Source of the DNA: Methanolobus zinderi | Lineage (GTDB): Archaea > Halobacteriota > Methanosarcinia > Methanosarcinales > Methanosarcinaceae | NCBI RefSeq assembly: GCF_013388255.1 | Contig: NZ_CP058215.1 | Coordinates: 744,001-808,000, forward strand | Direction: 5' to 3' | Length of the DNA: 64,000 nucleotides | Part shown: positions 7,482 through 16,764 of the stretch, piece by piece | Position numbering within the stretch: the first letter of the stretch is position 1 | How the letters are laid out: the number at the start of each line of letters is the position of its first letter | Translations under genes and position numbers: made by a program | Notes under the pieces: model-generated | Databases searched by the model: none | Told to the model about the DNA's origin: nothing | What the model saw: the letters and a program-made list of their open reading frames with translations, nothing else

Positions 7482-9073
7482 TATCCATCGAGTATTTCTT
7501 CTGCAACGTCTCTGTAGGCGTCCATCACGTAAGATATGCCTGATACCTTTGCGGCTTCCTCTGTAAGCGCCATAAGGTCCTTACGCTGAAGTGTCGGAAG
7601 GCTGAACCTTCTGGAACCTGCCATGAGCTGCTGGAGTCCGACCCTTGTCTTTTCGGCATATGAGTGGATACCTATGGCACCAAGTGGAATATCCTTGATG
7701 TCGTTGCCATAGCGTTCTTCGAGTTCCTCGTAGTGAACAAAGATCTCTTCAGGCCTGTGTCCGAATTCGGATACTGTCTTTGGAAGGTTGCCTTCTTCAA
7801 GCCACTTGCCAATATTCTTACCAACCATGCCCGGAATCATAAGGCCCCGGCCCATACATACTGCCTTGAAGTAAGGTGAACCCATTGCAAGTACCTTGTA
7901 GATACCGTCCTCACTTGAGAAACCTCCTGCCATTGCAAGGTCAGGTACTCTCTTACCCTTTGATTTGAGCTTCTCTGCGAACTCGTATACCAGTGACTGG
8001 AGATAGAATGTCGGAGTTCCCCATTCTTCCATCATCGGCCATGGGCTCATACCGGTACCTCCCGGTGCACCGTCGTATGTCAGAAGATCGATCTTAGCAT
8101 CTGAACTGTATTTGATTGCCATTGCAGTCTCTGCCATGGAGTATGCACCGGTCTTCAGGGTAATACGCTTGAAACCGAGGTCTCTGAGTCTGTCACATTC
8201 CTCATGGAATCCTTCTTCAGTGACAAAGCCGAGTCTTGAGTGTCTTTCGAATTCCCTGATGGCGCCCATCTTGAATGCTTCCTGTACGGCTGCAAGTTCA
8301 GGATCAGGTGTAACGATGTAACCTCTCTTCTTGAGCTCGATCGCACGGTCCAGGTCGCTTACTTTTATCTCTCCGCCAATACACTTTGCACCCTGTCCCC
8401 ATTTCAGCTCAATGGTGTCCATTTCGTGCTTGCTGGAAAGGTATTCAGCAACACCGAGTTTTGTGTCCTCGACGTTCATCTGGACTAACATCTCACCGTA
8501 GCCGTCATAGAACTTCTTGTAAAGCTCGATCCTGCGATCCATTTCCGGTGATTCTGTCACCAGGCCGTCGCTTCCCCTCTTAAGTCCGGGGTCGATACCG
8601 CATACGTTCTCACCACAAACGATTGTGACACCGGCAATAGCCGCACCGATTGCGAAGTGTTCCCAGTTCTTCCTTGCGATATCTGTGGAACCGAGTGCTC
8701 CGGTAAAGATCGGTACTCTCATCTTTACCTTCTTATCCCAGCCGTACTCGGTTTCAGTACTGACGTTCGGGAATCTTGCGGTTTCGGGACTTGGTTCCAT
8801 ATCCTCTGGCATACCCTCGGCGCCGACAGCATATCCCTGAATGTTGATGTGGGAATAGTCTATGGGGTAGTTCTTGTCAGCACCGGCTGTGACCTCACCA
8901 AAAGGTCCGGGGTACAGAACTTCACGTCCTCTGAATGAAGACTTGAAAATTTCACAGTTTCCACGGCATCCGTCCACACAACGTGTACAGATACCTGACA
9001 TTGGTACAACGCTCTTTGACCTGTTAAAGGTCTTCGTAGCTTCATTTGCATTTGGTTGCCTAAGATTTACCAT
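7481..9073 (-). CDS. gltB: Archaeal glutamate synthase, FMN-binding domain protein
   Basis: 530 residues corresponding to the FMN/iron-sulfur synthase domain of glutamate synthase, without the glutaminase domain. Such archaeal proteins are thought to form glutamate from 2-oxoglutarate together with separate amidotransferase and other subunits, not present here. The N-terminal Cys29, 32, 36, 40 motif indicates a [4Fe-4S] cluster. The barrel contains the Thr-Gly-Gly-type phosphate loop (Tyr-Asp-Gly-Ala-Pro-Gly-Gly-Thr-Gly near 330). The ATG at 9073 follows GAGGAAG. A long AT-rich leader precedes it. A role other than glutamate formation cannot be excluded. Confidence 0.85.
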   Translation of the reverse strand: MVNLRQPNANEATKTFNRSKSVVPMSGICTRCVDGCRGNCEIFKSSFRGREVLYPGPFGEVTAGADKNYPIDYSHINIQGYAVGAEGMPEDMEPSPETARFPNVSTETEYGWDKKVKMRVPIFTGALGSTDIARKNWEHFAIGAAIAGVTIVCGENVCGIDPGLKRGSDGLVTESPEMDRRIELYKKFYDGYGEMLVQMNVEDTKLGVAEYLSSKHEMDTIELKWGQGAKCIGGEIKVSDLDRAIELKKRGYIVTPDPELAAVQEAFKMGAIREFERHSRLGFVTEEGFHEECDRLRDLGFKRITLKTGAYSMAETAMAIKYSSDAKIDLLTYDGAPGGTGMSPWPMMEEWGTPTFYLQSLVYEFAEKLKSKGKRVPDLAMAGGFSSEDGIYKVLAMGSPYFKAVCMGRGLMIPGMVGKNIGKWLEEGNLPKTVSEFGHRPEEIFVHYEELEERYGNDIKDIPLGAIGIHSYAEKTRVGLQQLMAGSRRFSLPTLQRKDLMALTEEAAKVSGISYVMDAYRDVAEEILDG

Positions 9074-9453
9074 GCATATTCACTTCCTCTATTTTAAAAT
9101 ACTATTTTTAGGCCGGTCTTCCTACTTCCGGCCTCTTCCTAAATTAGGCTAGCAATAGTAGGCTAGCGGTTGGCTTCAAGATATATTTATATTTTTTTGT
9201 TTTCCCCTCTTTTTGGCTTGTCCAATGGTGTATAAGGAAGCCGTTTTCTTGTTTTAGCTAATAAACTTTATTCCGGAAGTCGGAAATCGGCTGTAAATTA
9301 CTATATATATTTTATTGTTGATTTTATTTGATAGTCTTTACAACAGCAAATAATTGATTTTCATTAAACTTCCATTTCTGGCCAAAAACAAAGTCCCCTC
9401 ATATATGAACATCAATGGTTTGTTTTAAATAAGACATTGCAGGTATTTGCTTC
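9074..9453. promoter_or_regulatory. Intergenic region with glutamate synthase promoter
   Basis: 380 AT-rich bases between divergent genes. On the minus strand a TATA-like ATATAAATATAT at about 9182-9193 would start transcription near 9160, giving a leader of about 85 bases. TAGGCTAGC occurs twice (9146-9154, 9160-9168), and its GCTAGC core is palindromic, so the pair could act as an operator. I saw no clear GGAA-N6-TTCC nitrogen operator. No gene is visible. Confidence 0.4.
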
Positions 9454-10005
9454 ATGATCCAGGACATTCTGATTCCTTTTTTGTTGGTAGGTCTTGCTGA
9501 ACTGGGTGACAAGACCCAGCTTGCGGTGCTGATCCTGTCCACAAAAACCCGGAAATACCTGTCTTTGCTTGCAGGTGTTATGCTGGCATTCGTCCTGACA
9601 GACGGACTAGCCATATTACTTGGAAGTTTCATTAGCGAAAGGGTTCCCATGGAGTATGTGAGAATAGGTGCTGGACTGATATTCATATTGTTTGGTATTA
9701 TCACTCTGGTTAAAAGGGATGAAGAGGACGATGAAGGCTCTTATGAGTTGAAAAGTCCATTTGTTTCCGGATTTGCTCTGATACTTGTTGCCGAGATGGG
9801 AGACAAGACCCAGCTTGCCTCTGCCCTGTTTGCCACGCAGTATGAACCGATCCTGGTTTTCATAGGTGTGGTCTTTGCTCTGTTTATACTCTCAGCTGCT
9901 GCCATCTTCCTTGGAAAACTGATAATGGAGAGGATCAATAAAAGAACCATATCCCTTGTGGCAGGTGCTTTGTTCATACTGATAGGTGTATCTTTCCTGT
10001 TGTAG
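9454..10005 (+). CDS. TMEM165/GDT1 (UPF0016) family cation transporter
   Basis: 183 residues, six predicted membrane helices in two repeats. Each repeat carries the family motif Glu-x-Gly-Asp-Lys-Thr-Gln, at 16-22 and 114-120, which lines the cation path. Characterised relatives export Mn2+ or exchange Ca2+/Mn2+ for protons. An acidic linker (about 90-97) separates the halves. Metal specificity cannot be read from the sequence. An AGGT precedes the ATG. The gene is followed after about 80 bases by the DUF1059 gene. Confidence 0.9.
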   Translation: MIQDILIPFLLVGLAELGDKTQLAVLILSTKTRKYLSLLAGVMLAFVLTDGLAILLGSFISERVPMEYVRIGAGLIFILFGIITLVKRDEEDDEGSYELKSPFVSGFALILVAEMGDKTQLASALFATQYEPILVFIGVVFALFILSAAAIFLGKLIMERINKRTISLVAGALFILIGVSFLL

Positions 10006-10087
10006 TCCGACGATATCGCGGAATAACCGGTACCTAAACAAGATTAATAAACCATTAGCAGTTATTTTAAGACAGGGAGGTTTTATC

Positions 10088-10306
10088 ATAGTTCATATAC
10101 TAAAATGCAGGGATCTCGGGTTCAATGATGATTTCATTGTTGTAGATAACGATCCTGTAAAAGTAAAAGAAAAAATGAAAGAGCATATTCTGGATAAACA
10201 CAAGGATGAGTTCGGGGAACTTTCTGATTTCCACAAAGAAGAAATTATGTCCAAAATGGACTTCCTGCTTACACGTGGCTGTGGCTGCGGTGTATTAAAA
10301 CTCTGA
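10088..10306 (+). CDS. DUF1059 family small protein, apparently non-ATG start
   Basis: About 72 residues. The core Leu-Lys-Cys-Arg-Asp-Leu-Gly-Phe-Asn-Asp-Asp-Phe is the DUF1059 signature, which always lies at the extreme N-terminus. A strong GGGAGG at 10075-10080 is followed by in-frame ATC (10085), ATA (10088) and GTT (10091), with no ATG, GTG or TTG. An upstream GTG at 9986 lies inside the TMEM165 gene and after the ribosome site. I therefore mark ATA 10088 as start; it may also be a sequence error. The C-terminus has Cys-Gly-Cys-Gly. Function unknown. Confidence 0.6.
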   Translation: MVHILKCRDLGFNDDFIVVDNDPVKVKEKMKEHILDKHKDEFGELSDFHKEEIMSKMDFLLTRGCGCGVLKL

Positions 10307-10317
10307 TATCCTGTCTT

Positions 10318-10545
10318 CTATTTTTCTCTCTTTTTCATCCTGTGCCTGGCTACAATATAAAATCCTGCCAGAGCTGGTGGAATAAAGACCAAAACGGCTG
10401 TACCGATCGTGTCGATTTTAAGATTATGCGTATTCTCCGACTGCAGATATTCTGTGGTTGGTCCTGCCATAAATTCTGCAAACATTATCAGTAGAATTAT
10501 TGTAAGAAGAATAACGCCTGCCAGAAGATATCGCTTATACAGCAT
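10318..10545 (-). CDS. Small membrane protein, two helices
   Basis: 75 residues with hydrophobic helices at about 7-27 and 46-66 and a basic C-terminus (Arg-His-Arg-Met-Lys-Lys-Arg). No family recognised. It is convergent with the DUF1059 gene and divergent from rnpB. Composition and frame look coding, but there is no other support. Confidence 0.5.
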   Translation of the reverse strand: MLYKRYLLAGVILLTIILLIMFAEFMAGPTTEYLQSENTHNLKIDTIGTAVLVFIPPALAGFYIVARHRMKKREK

Positions 10546-10667
10546 ACAGTACCACCTTCCTGTAAGGTTTAATCTGTTTCTTTATAAATTTTCTGTCTTA
10601 CGGTTTCGTTGGTTTTTGTGTGATATCCATGATTATTTTATCAGCTATGCAGACGGCTTATGCGAAA

Positions 10668-10676
10668 CATATATAC
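10668..10676 (+). promoter_or_regulatory. TATA box of RNase P RNA
   Basis: CATATATAC lies about 26-28 bases before the predicted 5' end of the RNase P RNA near 10700. Confidence 0.6.
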
Positions 10677-10699
10677 GTTATGCAGGATTATGCTCAATT

Positions 10700-11076
10700 T
10701 CATGAGAGAGGAAGGACGGCTGCCGGGCCTTATGGCCTGAGGAAAGTCTCCCCACCATTTAAACACACGAGTGCCTGTAAAGGGCACCGGGCGAGAGTCC
10801 GGGCAGTTGCGTTGCAACTCATGCAGTTTTTCTGCGTGCTGGCACAGAAACGATACCGTACCATGTTAATGCTGTGATGCTGAGAGGCTGAGGTCGCATG
10901 GATTGCGGATGGAACGGCGAATCCTCGTGGGTGCAAGTCGAAAAGGATTGATCTTTGATCATCCGGGTTTATGACGCTTAGCCGAATGCCGTCAATGCAA
11001 CTCTTCGGAGCGCATCTCCTGCCAGGCAGATAGATGTATTGCATTAACAGAAGGGAGCTTACTCTCCTCACTCATA
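10700..11076 (+). ncRNA. rnpB: RNase P RNA, archaeal type
   Basis: The catalytic RNA that trims tRNA 5' leaders. Conserved elements are visible: GAGGAAAGTC with following CCCC near 10740 (CR-I), ACAGAAACGATACCG near 10844 (CR-II/III region) and AGAAGGGAGCTTACTCTCC near 11050 (CR-V side). The ends pair as P1: ATGAGAGAGGA at 10702 with TCCTCACTCAT ending at 11075, 10 of 11 positions. Its 3' end abuts the stop codon of the convergent flavoprotein gene at 11077. Open frames inside it on both strands are artefacts. Confidence 0.93.
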
Positions 11077-12243
11077 TCAAGCTTTTCGGGATATATTTTT
11101 AAGAAGCCATCCGGGCCTGAAGTTGAAGATCAACCACTTGAGGTACTCTTTGTAAGTTAACCTGAAGGCTGCGACCTCAAGGAAGCGGTCAATGATAGCT
11201 TCTTCACTTGTGAATATCTTGAAGGATATTTCCGGGAAATTGTGCATCATCTTTGCGAAGACAAGTGAATACTTCAGATGCTCTCCGAATTCTAAGTCAC
11301 ACCTTTTTTCGTATTCTCTGAGATGTGTAAGATCTTTATTGCCTGTGTGCAATGTTTCTGATATAACCTCTGCTGCGATCTGTCCGGACCTTATGGCATA
11401 TGCAAGTCCTTCTCCACTGAATGCGTCTACAAAGCCCGCTGCATCACCACTAAGCAGGATCCTCTGATCTGTGATCTTTCTTTTGTAGCCACCACATGGT
11501 ATCACATGGCCATTGAACCTGTATTTCTCTTTAAACCCGTTGTCCTCAAGATATTCCCGCATGGCACTGTTAGGATCTGACAAAAGACTTGCAAGTCCTC
11601 CGATCCCCACTGAATAATAATTATCGTGCGGGAATATCCATCCGTATCCCATGCCCGCAACTCCGAACCTCATTTCAATACTGTCACGGATGTAATTGTC
11701 TATCCTTTCGTTCTCTTCTTCGACTTCCGTGACTATGCAGACTCCATATTCTTTTTTGCTGTCCTTTCTGCGGACGATATTCTTAAGGGTACCCTGCGAT
11801 CCTGTCGCTATTATGACGAATCTGGATTCGTATGATGAGTTTTTAGTTTTGACCTGAACATAGTCATCCTCATTTGATATGGAGATGACCTTTTCACCCT
11901 GAAGGATCTCTATACCTGATTCCTGAGCCTTAGAAAGCAAAAAATTATCAAGCTTGCTACGTGTGATCGTCACAGCTATGCGATAGTCCTTGTAGCGCTC
12001 GATAACCCGGTCCCTGAAGCAGATCCTGGCTCCGTATAGTTCTTTTTCGATCAGTTCGTCAGGGAACTCAAAATCAAAGTGTGATATCGCATGGTCCGAA
12101 AGTGCTCCTCCGCATGGTTTGTATCGTGGGAATATTTCTTTTTCTAGAAGCAGTGTCTTCAGTCCTGCTCTTCCTGCGATCCTTCCTGCTGCAGAGCCTG
12201 CAGGGCCGCCACCTACAATAATCAGGTCATACATCAGTTTCAC
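11077..12243 (-). CDS. Geranylgeranyl reductase family FAD protein
   Basis: 388 residues. The dinucleotide-binding motif Gly-Gly-Gly-Pro-Ala-Gly-Ser-Ala (11-18), Tyr-Lys-Pro-Cys-Gly-Gly (about 41-46) and Gly-Asp-Ala-Ala-Gly (about 277) define the GGR family, which saturates isoprenoid chains of archaeal lipids or respiratory quinone-like cofactors such as methanophenazine. Substrate is not certain because methanogens carry several paralogues. GTG at 12243 overlaps the preceding stop (GTGA); an ATG lies at 12234. It ends the run of two DUF116 genes, and neighbours rnpB tail to tail. Confidence 0.85.
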   Translation of the reverse strand: MKLMYDLIIVGGGPAGSAAGRIAGRAGLKTLLLEKEIFPRYKPCGGALSDHAISHFDFEFPDELIEKELYGARICFRDRVIERYKDYRIAVTITRSKLDNFLLSKAQESGIEILQGEKVISISNEDDYVQVKTKNSSYESRFVIIATGSQGTLKNIVRRKDSKKEYGVCIVTEVEEENERIDNYIRDSIEMRFGVAGMGYGWIFPHDNYYSVGIGGLASLLSDPNSAMREYLEDNGFKEKYRFNGHVIPCGGYKRKITDQRILLSGDAAGFVDAFSGEGLAYAIRSGQIAAEVISETLHTGNKDLTHLREYEKRCDLEFGEHLKYSLVFAKMMHNFPEISFKIFTSEEAIIDRFLEVAAFRLTYKEYLKWLIFNFRPGWLLKNISRKA

Positions 12244-12884
12244 CGGTTGTAGAACTTTCGATTTACATCAAACATTTCAAGTGTTTCTAGAAGCTCACTG
12301 TATTCAACTTCTGTGTTAAAACACCCGTCGTTCAGCATGGGGACACCGTATGTGACAATATTCTTTCCTTTGAGCCCCATCATTACTTTATTTAGCTCGT
12401 AGTCGCAGGCGATCAGAAGGGCACCTTCATATTTTCCATCCTTGATTATATGTTTGACAAAGGAAGAGCCTGTAACGATATAGAGCTTGTAGCCGTACTT
12501 TTCCGCATCTTCCTTAAGCCTGGTGAAAACACATTTTCCACAGGAAACACACTGTATTCCGGATTTGGTCGAGGATGCCGGACAATCAAGGAAACGCATA
12601 CAGTGGGGGGCTATTATCATCCTTGTTCTTGTTTTAGCAAACTTGTTCCTATGGGCGATATTTTTCAGGGAAACCATCCACTTATCAAGTTTCCTGGTAT
12701 CGGATAATCTGAAGAAAAAGAACTTTACCGGAAGATAGAATAAGTCAAGAACTTCTGCGAAGAACCCTGCAAGCCAGACATTGTGATTGAAACTCATCCT
12801 GCTTACAGCCAGGGATACACTTGCCAGCAATACGGATACTACGGAAAGTACAAGTATGGCCTCTCCAAGAAGACTATACATCAC
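12240..12884 (-). CDS. DUF116 protein, copy 2
   Basis: 214 residues. Helices at about 8-28 and possibly 38-58 anchor the N-terminus. The soluble part has the DUF116 pattern: Cys95 in Pro-His-Cys-Met-Arg, further Cys about 101 and 112, and Cys-x2-Cys at about 115-118. These suggest an iron-sulfur or zinc site. A Cys-Asp-Tyr-Glu-Leu segment and Asn-Asp-Gly-Cys-Phe-Asn-Thr-Glu-Val-Glu-Tyr end the domain. It overlaps its paralogue by 11 bases and the next gene by 4. Function unknown. Confidence 0.82.
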   Translation of the reverse strand: MMYSLLGEAILVLSVVSVLLASVSLAVSRMSFNHNVWLAGFFAEVLDLFYLPVKFFFFRLSDTRKLDKWMVSLKNIAHRNKFAKTRTRMIIAPHCMRFLDCPASSTKSGIQCVSCGKCVFTRLKEDAEKYGYKLYIVTGSSFVKHIIKDGKYEGALLIACDYELNKVMMGLKGKNIVTYGVPMLNDGCFNTEVEYSELLETLEMFDVNRKFYNR

Positions 12885-13518
12885 ATTCCTCCATTTTCCT
12901 TATGACCTCGTCTACATCGACCTTTGTATCAAAGCATCCGTCCTGGATCAGTGCAACTCCCTGAACCACCATAAACGGTGATGCACCCTGCATGGATTCT
13001 GTGAGTTCCGGATAGCATGCCACACCTATACAGCTCTCAGGCCTTTGAGTTTTGATTATCTTCTTAACGAAACTGCCTCCGGGTATGATATAGACGTCAA
13101 ATTCATGTTCCTTTGCAGCTTCATGGATTCTGCTGATATCACACAGGCCGCACATCTTGCACTCGTATCCCTTGATCGGATCACAACGTGCCTTACAGTT
13201 GGGATGACGCATGCACTGTGGCAGGAAAATTGCGCGATTACCTTTGGTTTTTTTGAATTTATCTATCATGACGGCATTGCGCACTTCCACCAGTATCTCA
13301 TCCACTATAGCATCATTAATGAAAAATACCCTGCATATTATTTTAGCAGGTCCGTAGAAAAGGTATAACACAAAGAGAGTGAAATTCGGGAACAGTATCT
13401 TACGCTTCTTGTAGCTGTAGGCGCCCAGTACCAGTGCCAGCAGTATTCCTGCTATAACAAGCAGGGAGATGATTATGAATACTTTTCCAAGAAAATCATA
13501 AGGTATGGTCATGAGCAC
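12874..13518 (-). CDS. DUF116 protein, copy 1
   Basis: 214 residues, paralogous to the next gene along the whole length. Two N-terminal hydrophobic helices (about 12-32 and 44-64) are followed by Gln-Cys-Met-Arg-His-Pro-Asn-Cys, then an extra Cys, Glu-Cys and Cys-x2-Cys-Gly-Leu-Cys, and an Asp-Gly-Cys-Phe-Asp-Thr tail. It has more cysteines than its partner. GTG at 13518 or ATG at 13512 could start translation. First gene after the hdrED terminator, in one unit with the second DUF116 and the flavoprotein. Confidence 0.82.
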   Translation of the reverse strand: MLMTIPYDFLGKVFIIISLLVIAGILLALVLGAYSYKKRKILFPNFTLFVLYLFYGPAKIICRVFFINDAIVDEILVEVRNAVMIDKFKKTKGNRAIFLPQCMRHPNCKARCDPIKGYECKMCGLCDISRIHEAAKEHEFDVYIIPGGSFVKKIIKTQRPESCIGVACYPELTESMQGASPFMVVQGVALIQDGCFDTKVDVDEVIRKMEECDV

Positions 13519-13551
13519 ATAAAATTAGGCTTAAAAATATATCTAGATTAT

Positions 13552-13593
13552 CGCTAAAAAGTCAAAAATGGCAAAGTGAATAATCACTCTGCC
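13552..13593 (-). terminator. Terminator of hdrED
   Basis: On the minus strand GGCAGAGTGA and TCACTTTGCC (13570-13593) form a 10-bp stem with one G-T pair and a 4-base loop, followed by T-rich sequence to about 13552. It lies 13 bases after the hdrD stop. Confidence 0.6.
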
Positions 13594-13606
13594 TATGCGT
13601 TCGTAA

Positions 13607-14851
13607 TCATTCAGGTGCGTCACTGAGGTCAATTCCCATTGCCTCAGCAGCGAGAACTACAACGTCCTCAACTTCAAGATCCTTTGCGCCAACTGCATCT
13701 CTTCCGTCACTGAGGTTCCTTTTACAGAACGGGCAGGCGCTTGACAGAAGGTCAGCCTCTGTTGCAAGTGCATCGTCAACACGTGTTGATGCGACTCCCA
13801 GTGCAAGGTCAGGAATACCTGCTTTCACACCACCGCCGGCTCCACAGCAGCGCTGGTTCTCTTCGATCCTTTCCATTTCGACAAACTCGATACCTGGAAT
13901 TGCTTCAAGAACAGCCCTTGGTGGCTCGAAGACACCTACGTGGCGGCCAAGGTGACATGGGTCATGGTATGTGACCTTCTTGTCGATGGACTTCTCCCAT
14001 TTGATATCTCCCTTCTCTATAAGGCCCTGCAGGTACTCTGTGATATGCATTACCTTGAATGGGAGCTCCTTCCCTGTGAGTCTTGGCCAGTCGATAAGTG
14101 ATGCCCTGAAACAACCTGCACATGCGTAGAGTACGATCTTTGCACCCTTTGCCTTGATGTTGTCGATGTTCTTCTGGGCATTGACCTTTGCAGTGTCATT
14201 GATGAAGTACTGTCCGGTCCTGATAAGTGCTGATCCACAGCAGATCTCGTCTTCACCGAGCATTGTGAACTTGATGTCGAGCTTGTTGAGAAGACGTGTT
14301 GTTGCAAGTGCAAGTTTTCGCTGCTTGAGCTCTGCGGTACATCCTCCGAAGTAAAGGATCTCAGCTTCATCCTCGACCTTTACATCTTCAGGGAACCAGT
14401 TGACCCTGTTTGCATTGTCTTCCATGTAAGGGTTCTTGTATTCTCCGATGAGCTTGAGGAAAGCACTCTGCTTGCCGAATGGTCCGTTTCCACGCTTTAC
14501 AAGATTTGCACGCATGGATTCCCATAGCTCAACTGTATTGATCGCGGACTCACATACTGTTGCACACATTCCGCATGTGGTACAACCATATACGTCGTCC
14601 TTGAATTCTTCCATCTCTTCTTCCGATATCTCTTTTGGTCCGAAGAGTCTGGCTCTTAAGCCATAGGACTTGTTCATGAACTCTCTCCATCTGAGGATCT
14701 TGTCCCTTGGTGCAAGACCAGGGTCCTCTCCGGAAGCATCGTAGGTTGGACACCAGTTCACACATTCGCCACAGCGGCTGCATGAATCAAGTTCCATTAA
14801 CTGAACAGCTGTAAAGTTTTCTGTATTAATTGAAGGTTCGCGCTTAGCCAT
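13607..14851 (-). CDS. hdrD: CoB-CoM heterodisulfide reductase subunit D
   Basis: 414 residues. HdrD is the catalytic subunit that reduces the CoM-S-S-CoB heterodisulfide at the end of methanogenesis. Two ferredoxin-type clusters are bound by Cys24, 27, 30, 34 and Cys90, 93, 96, 100. Two full CCG motifs follow (Cys171, 204/205, 244, 247 and Cys299, 335/336, 373, 376), the non-cubane active-site cluster type. Length and motifs are intact. AAGGAGG precedes the ATG. It begins two bases after hdrE ends, so the pair is coupled. The membrane-bound HdrDE type implies electron supply by methanophenazine. Confidence 0.97.
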   Translation of the reverse strand: MAKREPSINTENFTAVQLMELDSCSRCGECVNWCPTYDASGEDPGLAPRDKILRWREFMNKSYGLRARLFGPKEISEEEMEEFKDDVYGCTTCGMCATVCESAINTVELWESMRANLVKRGNGPFGKQSAFLKLIGEYKNPYMEDNANRVNWFPEDVKVEDEAEILYFGGCTAELKQRKLALATTRLLNKLDIKFTMLGEDEICCGSALIRTGQYFINDTAKVNAQKNIDNIKAKGAKIVLYACAGCFRASLIDWPRLTGKELPFKVMHITEYLQGLIEKGDIKWEKSIDKKVTYHDPCHLGRHVGVFEPPRAVLEAIPGIEFVEMERIEENQRCCGAGGGVKAGIPDLALGVASTRVDDALATEADLLSSACPFCKRNLSDGRDAVGAKDLEVEDVVVLAAEAMGIDLSDAPE

Positions 14852-14853
14852 TA

Positions 14854-15651
14854 TTATTCTCCTCCTTTATTTGCAAGGAGTGCAAGCGGTATTGCTATCA
14901 TGTGTATGTATTTACTGAAGGGTATGTATGCTATACAGAACAGCAGTGAAATAACCACGTGGAACAGTGCTGCAGGTGGTGCATACTCGATTGGCATGTC
15001 AAATCCCCAGAATCTTCCGGTCCTGATTCCGTCTGCAACAAATCCTGTTATCGTGATAACTGTAAGGCCTATAAGAAGGATTGAGTCGTATGCTATGGTT
15101 GCTTCTCTTACCTTTGTCATGAAAAGCCTTCTGTATATTGCTATTACGATACCTACAAGCAGTATGTAACTGAATACATCATTTGGTACTGCGAGTAACT
15201 CTCTGAATACAACAGGTTCGAGGAATTCAGGCAGTGAATGTGCATATCCTACCTCCTCACCTATCAGGAATATCATTTCAACGAGGAACATCGCAAGTGA
15301 GAGTGCAAAGAGTGCCATCCATCCAAAGAATATGGTGAAGTGCATAAACCATCTGAGCGGGCTTCTTTTTAATATCCTTCTCTGGAATAGAATATCCAGG
15401 AAGAACGTTTCCAGCACAGATTGATTATGGATATGTGCATGTTCGCTCATCTGATATGCGAGCATCTTGGGGAACGCAAAAATACTGCCAGAGGGTTCAA
15501 GACCGTATCCGGTGGAACCCATTCCCCATTTTTTCAGATTTATATACATTCCAATAAGGAAAATACCAATTGACAGGTTAGCCAGTATCATAACCTGTAC
15601 GAAAGTAAGTCTCAGGGCATCAGAAATGCCAGCAAAGTACTCCATACTCAT
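14854..15651 (-). CDS. hdrE: CoB-CoM heterodisulfide reductase subunit E (b-type cytochrome)
   Basis: 265 residues with five or six hydrophobic helices, for example 18-38, 103-128, 155-175, 190-212 and 228-250. It is the membrane cytochrome b that passes electrons from dihydromethanophenazine to HdrD. Candidate haem ligands are in His-Ala-His-Ile-His near 72, Met-His-Phe near 108 and His232 or His252 near the end. GGAG and AAGGT precede the ATG at 15651. First gene of hdrED. Confidence 0.95.
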   Translation of the reverse strand: MSMEYFAGISDALRLTFVQVMILANLSIGIFLIGMYINLKKWGMGSTGYGLEPSGSIFAFPKMLAYQMSEHAHIHNQSVLETFFLDILFQRRILKRSPLRWFMHFTIFFGWMALFALSLAMFLVEMIFLIGEEVGYAHSLPEFLEPVVFRELLAVPNDVFSYILLVGIVIAIYRRLFMTKVREATIAYDSILLIGLTVITITGFVADGIRTGRFWGFDMPIEYAPPAALFHVVISLLFCIAYIPFSKYIHMIAIPLALLANKGGE

Positions 15652-15947
15652 TTTTACCTTTCTCCTGATATATCATCACAAAATATAATTACCATCTTAA
15701 AGAATCAAAATCCATTTTTACCTATGAGTAACCGCTTTGGTTTGCATGATTGTAGTATCGATATTATTTAAAGATTTGCATCGAAAATATCTGCATCAGG
15801 GGACTCGATGCTCAAAAAACTTTCCAGGCAATAAATTCCTACCTGCTTAAATAAATAGTATCCTGACATCTGGTGTATCAAAGATGGCACAGATTATATT
15901 ATAATCACCTCCTAATAATTCAGCTTAAAAACTTAAGGAATATTCTC
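15652..15947. promoter_or_regulatory. Divergent promoter region, hdrED and trmJ-like gene
   Basis: Minus strand: TATA-like CTTTAAATAATA at 15762-15773 gives an hdrE leader of about 90 bases. Plus strand: CTTAAATAAATAG at 15845-15857 or TTATATTATAATC at 15894-15905 could serve the methyltransferase gene. AAGGA at 15936-15940 is its ribosome site. No other gene seen. Confidence 0.45.
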
Positions 15948-16640
15948 ATGGATCTAAAAGTAGTACTCGTTGAACCTCTGTACCAGGGTAATGTAGGTTC
16001 TGTGGCCCGTGCAATGAAGAACTTCGGTTTTTCCGATCTTGTGCTCGTAAACCCATGCAAACCGGAAGTTGAGGCCAGGGCGATGTCATCCCATGCCTGG
16101 GATCTGCTTCAGAATGCGACTGTTGTTTCCTCACTTGAGGGTGCCATAGAGGATTCCAGTATTGTTATAGGTACCACCGGTATTACAGGTCTTAAGTTCG
16201 ACGAACATCTGAGAATCCCTCCATTCTCACCACGTGAGGTCAGGGAACGGCTATCCGGAATGGATGGTAATGTTGCAGTACTTTTTGGCAGGGAGGATCA
16301 GGGCTTTAGCAGGGAGGAGCTAAGCCTTTGTGACATGATAATGACCATTCCCACGTCCGAGGTCTACCCGGTCATGAACCTGTCACATGCGGTTGCGGTT
16401 GTACTATATGAATTGAGTGAGCTGACAACCGGTGATCTGCCGCTTGCGGATGCCTTTGATGTACGCCTGCTGCATGAGCACATTGCAGAGCTTCTGGATG
16501 ACATAGATTACCCCGAACATAAAAAGGAAAAGACAAGGCTCATGATCAAGAGAATATTCGGAAGGGCCTGTCTGCTTGAACGTGAAGTGCAAACCCTGAG
16601 GGGAATACTGAGAAAGATACAGCAGCACATCCGTGAATAA
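15948..16640 (+). CDS. TrmJ-like SPOUT RNA 2'-O-methyltransferase
   Basis: 230 residues. SPOUT-class methyltransferase of the TrmH/TrmJ family: Glu-Pro-x4-Asn-Val-Gly-Ser-Val-Ala-Arg (9-20), Leu-Phe-Gly-Arg-Glu (about 112), and Val-Met-Asn-Leu-Ser-His-Ala-Val-Ala-Val (about 145-155) with the deep trefoil knot. Archaeal TrmJ methylates position 32 of tRNAs with S-adenosylmethionine. Whether this protein acts on tRNA or rRNA is not certain. The C-terminal 70 residues are a helical extension typical of TrmJ. Start at ATG 15948 behind AAGGA. Confidence 0.88.
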   Translation: MDLKVVLVEPLYQGNVGSVARAMKNFGFSDLVLVNPCKPEVEARAMSSHAWDLLQNATVVSSLEGAIEDSSIVIGTTGITGLKFDEHLRIPPFSPREVRERLSGMDGNVAVLFGREDQGFSREELSLCDMIMTIPTSEVYPVMNLSHAVAVVLYELSELTTGDLPLADAFDVRLLHEHIAELLDDIDYPEHKKEKTRLMIKRIFGRACLLEREVQTLRGILRKIQQHIRE

Positions 16641-16764
16641 TCTTTGACACTCAATGATGTTTCGAAATATTCATATTGTTTCAGGTGCATCTTGCAAACC
16701 TGCCGGATTCTGTCCGGTGTACATAATGCTTTAACCGAAATTCTGCGTAAATTCTTGTGTAAAA

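Noticed and set aside
10620-11071. Open frames on both strands inside the RNase P RNA
   Set aside because: The sequence and P1 pairing identify a structural RNA; the frames have no family features or ribosome sites.
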